Origin: Brachyspira sp. SAP_772
GTDB taxonomy: Bacteria > Spirochaetota > Brachyspiria > Brachyspirales > Brachyspiraceae
Assembly (NCBI RefSeq): GCF_009755885.1
Contig: NZ_VYIX01000002.1
Location: forward strand, 62,001 to 126,000
Length of the DNA stretch: 64,000 nt
Direction: 5' to 3'
Within the stretch, counting starts at the first letter, position 1. The number at the start of each line of letters is the position of its first letter. Below are positions 60,293 to 64,000 of the stretch, in pieces. The notes beneath the pieces were generated by a model. The model saw only the letters and a program-made list of their open reading frames with translations. It was not told the origin of the DNA and made no database searches. Made by a program: the position numbers and the translations under genes.

Positions 60293-61441
60293 TTATTTTT
60301 TCTTTTTTATTGTAATTTTAATTCCAAAGAAATATATAATTATTTTATCATGCATATTATAAATTCCAAAGAATATTATTTTACTACTAATATTATCATT
60401 AATTAAATCAATTTTATTTTTTACATAGTTTAAATCATCAAAAATAAAACTATTTAATAAAAAATTTTCATATTTATTGTTTAATTTTATCAACATATAT
60501 TTATAATATTTTAATTTATCCATTAAAGTTTCATTTAATATAAGTTGATTAGCTAATTTGTTAATATTATTATACTCTTTTATTTTGTCTATGTTTTTAT
60601 AAAATGTAAAATGTGAATAGAAGTCATTGAACATAATAATTTTTATTCGTTCTATATTATCATTATCATCATTCGTACTATATCTATTTAGAATATCAAA
60701 TATTCTTTTATAAAATGGATATAAACTTATTTTGCTTCTAGATAGAGAATTATTTAATATTCTTTGATAGTATATAGCATTATGATTATAAGAAAATGTT
60801 AAATTTTCCATTAATATTTGGTAAAAGAAATGATTATCTTCAGAGCCATCATCTTTTCCATCATAATAAGGCATAAATTTTATTCCATTATTTATAATAG
60901 AAGTTTTTTTATATAATTTATTCCAACAAACAAGATATGGGTATTCTTCACTATTATATTTTAATTGTTTGATATTTATATTAGATTTACCTTCTAATTT
61001 ATTTTTGTTTTTTATATGTTTATTAATATTATACCAAGAATATGTTATATCATTATTTTCATTAATATAATATACATTAAGAGTGCTTACTATATCAGTA
61101 TCATATTTAGTTATAGTATCATATAAATTTTTTATATAATCATTTTTTATATAATCGTCAGCATCTATAAATCCAATATAAGTTCCTTTTGATAACTCTA
61201 TTCCTTTATTTCTAGCAGTAGAAGGACCACCTGTATTTTTTTCATTTTTGAGTATTATTATTCTATTATCTTTTTCAGCATATTCTTCTAATATTTTGTA
61301 ACTATTATCGGTAGAACAATCATCTATACATATAATTTCAATTTCTTTTAATGTTTGATTAATAACACTATCCAAGCATTCTCTTAAATATGGTTCAACA
61401 TTATATACAGGTATTATTACACTAACTTTTATATTACTCAT
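60293..61441 (-). CDS. GT2 glycosyltransferase, tandem paralogue 1
   Basis: 382 aa, first in the operon. The N-terminal GT2 core is as in the other copies (VSVIIPVYNVEPYLRECLDS; GFIDADDYIKNDY; GGPSTARNKG). Its centre and tail are the most divergent (SKIIFFGIYNMHDKIIIYFFGIKITIKKKK). The promoter of the five-gene operon should lie in the 231-bp spacer to alaS. Confidence 0.82.
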   Translation of the reverse strand: MSNIKVSVIIPVYNVEPYLRECLDSVINQTLKEIEIICIDDCSTDNSYKILEEYAEKDNRIIILKNEKNTGGPSTARNKGIELSKGTYIGFIDADDYIKNDYIKNLYDTITKYDTDIVSTLNVYYINENNDITYSWYNINKHIKNKNKLEGKSNINIKQLKYNSEEYPYLVCWNKLYKKTSIINNGIKFMPYYDGKDDGSEDNHFFYQILMENLTFSYNHNAIYYQRILNNSLSRSKISLYPFYKRIFDILNRYSTNDDNDNIERIKIIMFNDFYSHFTFYKNIDKIKEYNNINKLANQLILNETLMDKLKYYKYMLIKLNNKYENFLLNSFIFDDLNYVKNKIDLINDNISSKIIFFGIYNMHDKIIIYFFGIKITIKKKK

Positions 61442-61672
61442 AAAAAAAAATAAATCCGAACAAAACTTTAATTTATTATTAATTCTTGTAATTATAAATC
61501 AATATATACTATTGTCAATTGCAAAATATATATAAAATTAGTTTTATTATAAGGTATTACATAGTTTATTTGTAAATTTAGCTTGCAAAACGGGTGATTT
61601 AATTATATTATTAATGAATAAATTTTTAGTATAGTAATTTTATTTAATATATAATGTTATAGTGGAGATATT

Positions 61673-64000
61673 ATGACACATTTAGAGTTGAGAGAAAAGT
61701 TCAAAGAGTTTTTTAAAAGTAAAAAACATGCTATAGAAAAATCATCATCATTAATACCAATAGATGACCCAAGTTTATTATTTACAACAGCGGGTATGCT
61801 TCAATTTAAGCCATACTATGCTGGTATAAAAAAAGCACCATATTCAAGAGTTGCTACTATACAGAAATGTTTTAGATTGTCAGATTTAGAGAATATTGGT
61901 AAAACAGCAAGACACCATACATTTTTTGAGATGTTTGGTAATTTTTGTTTTATGGGTGATTATTTCAAAAAAGAGGCTATTGAGTTTGCTTGGGAGTTTT
62001 CTACTCAGGTGATAAAGCTTCCTGTTGAGAGAATATATGTATCTGTTTATGAGAAAGATGATGAGGCATTTAAGCTTTGGAATGAGCATATAGGAATACC
62101 AAAAGAGAAGATTGTCAGGCTTGGAAAGAAGGATAATTTTTGGGGACCTGCGGGAGATTCTGGAGCTTGCGGACCTTGCAGTGAGCTTTATATTGATATG
62201 GGTGAAGAGAAAGGGTGTGGAAAACCTGATTGTTTTGTGGGCTGTGATTGTGAGAGATATTTAGAGTTTTGGAATTTAGTATTCAATGAGTTTTTTCAAG
62301 ATGTTGATGGCAATTTAACTCCGCTTCAGAATGTTGGTATAGACACAGGAATGGGGCTTGAGAGACTTTGTTATATTGTACAGGGTGTTGAGAGCAATTA
62401 TCAGACTGATGTAATGAAGCCTATAGTTGATGCTATTTTAAATAAGCTTAATGTTAAATATGAAGGAAACAATAAAACAAAAATAAATTTATTAGCTGAC
62501 CATTTAAGGGCGTTGGTATTTGTTTTGGCTGAAGGCTGTAAACCGTCTAATGAGGGAAGGGGATATGTTTTAAGAAGACTTTTAAGAAGAGCTTTAAAAA
62601 CTGCTAATGATTTAGGGCATAAAGGAGCTTTCTTAAATGAGCTTACTTCTTCTGTAATTAATGTTTATAAAGATATATATGATTATCTTCCAAAAGAAGA
62701 AGAGAATATTAAAAAGATATTAAAAGAAGAAGAGAATAAATTTTTAAGTACAATATCTGCTGGTATGAATAAGCTTTACAGTGTAATGGAAGAAAACAAA
62801 GAAAGCAAAGTAATATCAGGTAAAGATGCTTTTATGCTTTTTGATACTTATGGACTTCCTTTTGATATCACAGAAGAAGAAGCTAGCGACCATGGTTTTA
62901 CTGTTGATAAAAAAGGTTTTGAAGATGCAATGGAAGAGCAGAAAAAAAGAAGTAGAGGAACAGGAGAAGATAAAAAATCGAAGTTTGGTTTTGTTGAAAA
63001 TTATGAAACAAAATATGTTGGCGAAGATAGAGAGAGTTTAATTAACGGAGTAAAATCAAAGATAGTAGCTTTATATGAGAACGGAGAGAAGAAAGAGAGT
63101 TCATCATCTTCTAATGTTGTTGTAATTACAGAGTCATCGCCTTTTTATGGAGAGATGGGCGGACAGGTTGGAGATAATGGTTTTATAGAAATTTCTAGCG
63201 GAGAAAGTTTAAAAGTAGTAGATACACAGAAAAAAGAAAATACTATTATACATATAGTTGATTGCGGCAACAAAACTTTAAAAGTTGGAGAAGAGATAAA
63301 ACTCATAGTTAATTTCAACAGAAGAAGTGCTATAAGAAAAAACCACACAGCCACTCATATACTTCAAAAAGTTTTAGAATTAACGCTTGGAAATCATATT
63401 AATCAGGCAGGAAGTTTTGTTTGCGAAGATTATTTGAGATTTGACTTTACTCACCCTGATTCTATTAATGAAGAGACTCTAATAAACATAGAAAATCAAG
63501 TTAATGAAATAGTATTTAAATCAATGCCTGCAGTAATAAAATATATGCCGAAAGAAGAGGCAATAGCTTCTGGGGCTAAGGCATTATTTGGAGAGAAGTA
63601 TCCAGACACTGTAAGAATACTTGATATTGGCGAAGGATTTTCTGTTGAGCTTTGCGGGGGAAGCCATTTGACAAATACATCTGAAGTTGGTTATTTTCAT
63701 ATAGTAAGTGAAGGTTCTGTTGCAAGCGGTGTGAGAAGAATTGAAGCTATTACTGGGCTTAATGCTGCTAGAGAGGCTACTAATTTATTTAATAAAGTAA
63801 AAAGTTTAAGCCATATACTTAATGCAAATAAAGTAGAAGAGCTTACAACTAGAGCTGAAAACTTACAAACAGAAATAAAAAAATTACAAAAAGAAAATAA
63901 ACAATTAAAAACATCTGGTTCATCTTCTAAAGCATTTATTGATAATTGTGAAAATTTAAATGGAATTAAGTTTTACAATTTAGAGTTTGATGAAGATATA
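61673..64000 (+). CDS. alaS: Alanyl-tRNA synthetase AlaS (3' part beyond window)
   Basis: The ATG at 61673 has GTGGAGATATT just before it; the frame is open for 776 codons to the window edge. Class II catalytic core: SSLIPIDDPSLLFTTAGMLQFKPYY, ARHHTFFEMFGNFCFMGDYFKKEAIEFAWEF, DNFWGPAGDSGACGPCSELYID and VDTGMGLERLCYIV. The editing domain has HTATHILQKVL (His-x3-His) and CGGSHLTNTSEVGYF. The C-terminal oligomerisation region begins with a coiled coil (TRAENLQTEIKKLQKENKQL). It charges tRNA-Ala. Divergent from the glycosyltransferase array. Confidence 0.96.
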   Translation, partial: MTHLELREKFKEFFKSKKHAIEKSSSLIPIDDPSLLFTTAGMLQFKPYYAGIKKAPYSRVATIQKCFRLSDLENIGKTARHHTFFEMFGNFCFMGDYFKKEAIEFAWEFSTQVIKLPVERIYVSVYEKDDEAFKLWNEHIGIPKEKIVRLGKKDNFWGPAGDSGACGPCSELYIDMGEEKGCGKPDCFVGCDCERYLEFWNLVFNEFFQDVDGNLTPLQNVGIDTGMGLERLCYIVQGVESNYQTDVMKPIVDAILNKLNVKYEGNNKTKINLLADHLRALVFVLAEGCKPSNEGRGYVLRRLLRRALKTANDLGHKGAFLNELTSSVINVYKDIYDYLPKEEENIKKILKEEENKFLSTISAGMNKLYSVMEENKESKVISGKDAFMLFDTYGLPFDITEEEASDHGFTVDKKGFEDAMEEQKKRSRGTGEDKKSKFGFVENYETKYVGEDRESLINGVKSKIVALYENGEKKESSSSSNVVVITESSPFYGEMGGQVGDNGFIEISSGESLKVVDTQKKENTIIHIVDCGNKTLKVGEEIKLIVNFNRRSAIRKNHTATHILQKVLELTLGNHINQAGSFVCEDYLRFDFTHPDSINEETLINIENQVNEIVFKSMPAVIKYMPKEEAIASGAKALFGEKYPDTVRILDIGEGFSVELCGGSHLTNTSEVGYFHIVSEGSVASGVRRIEAITGLNAAREATNLFNKVKSLSHILNANKVEELTTRAENLQTEIKKLQKENKQLKTSGSSSKAFIDNCENLNGIKFYNLEFDEDI

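Noticed and set aside
61886-62089. Minus-strand frame inside alaS
   Set aside because: Antisense to invariant alanyl-tRNA synthetase motifs.
1-64000. tRNA, rRNA, insertion sequences, CRISPR arrays
   Set aside because: I looked for GC-rich cloverleaf-like stretches, transposase motifs and regularly spaced repeats; the only GC-rich islands are the A, B and C families.

Overview
The window is very A+T-rich DNA from a spirochaete, almost certainly of the genus Brachyspira. The basis is a periplasmic-flagellum FlaB core flagellin, lipoproteins with Ser-Cys lipoboxes, and a 16.5-kb cluster of virion genes whose sizes and order within modules match what I recall of VSH-1, the prophage-like gene transfer agent (GTA) of B. 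hyodysenteriae. I cannot name the species.

Layout. 1-3 kb: the end of an unknown gene, a lipoprotein amidase, an RsmI-like methylase and an HD-GYP protein. 3.2-9.9 kb (minus strand): a secreted ankyrin protein, three tiny membrane proteins, a DMT exporter, a TPR protein, a PAP2 phosphatase and the NADH sensor Rex. 10-15 kb: a sirtuin, a nicotinamidase-like hydrolase, and the vitamin B6 synthase genes pdxT-pdxS divergent from a shortened PdxR-like regulator. 15.5-29.6 kb: an M30-type metallopeptidase, a SWIM zinc-finger protein, a U32 peptidase-family protein, a membrane glycosyltransferase, ruvX, ruvC, a YebC-family regulator, flaB, purM-purN, an Ldh_2-family dehydrogenase, a frameshifted gene and a small secreted protein.

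29.9-46.5 kb (all minus strand): the GTA. Its modules are permuted. In transcription order they run tail tip/fibres, then endolysin/holin/spanins, then portal/protease/capsid/tail tube. I see no terminase, tape-measure, integrase or replication gene. The two halves each start with the same 23-bp motif, exactly 38 nt before the first start codon, which I propose as a GTA-specific promoter. Next to it (46.5-50.1 kb) are a cluster of six TTATCAAC[A/T] boxes, a divergent ATPase/LuxR pair, flgM, rsmI and two parS-like sites. Together these suggest a chromosomal origin region, or at least a DnaA/ParB-interacting locus.

50-64 kb: a cupin, a Cas4/RecB-like nuclease, a second ankyrin protein, recX, a cystine-type symporter facing a rhodanese-CstR fusion (a plausible sulfur-sensing pair), five tandem near-identical-ended GT2 glycosyltransferases and the start of alaS (cut by the window end).

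Intergenic DNA is punctuated by short, relatively GC-rich repeats of at least three families. Families A and B are terminator-like. Family C is an element of constant 82-bp length with inverted ends. They fill many gaps between genes, including those inside the GTA. I found no CRISPR array, no insertion sequence, and no tRNA or rRNA gene.
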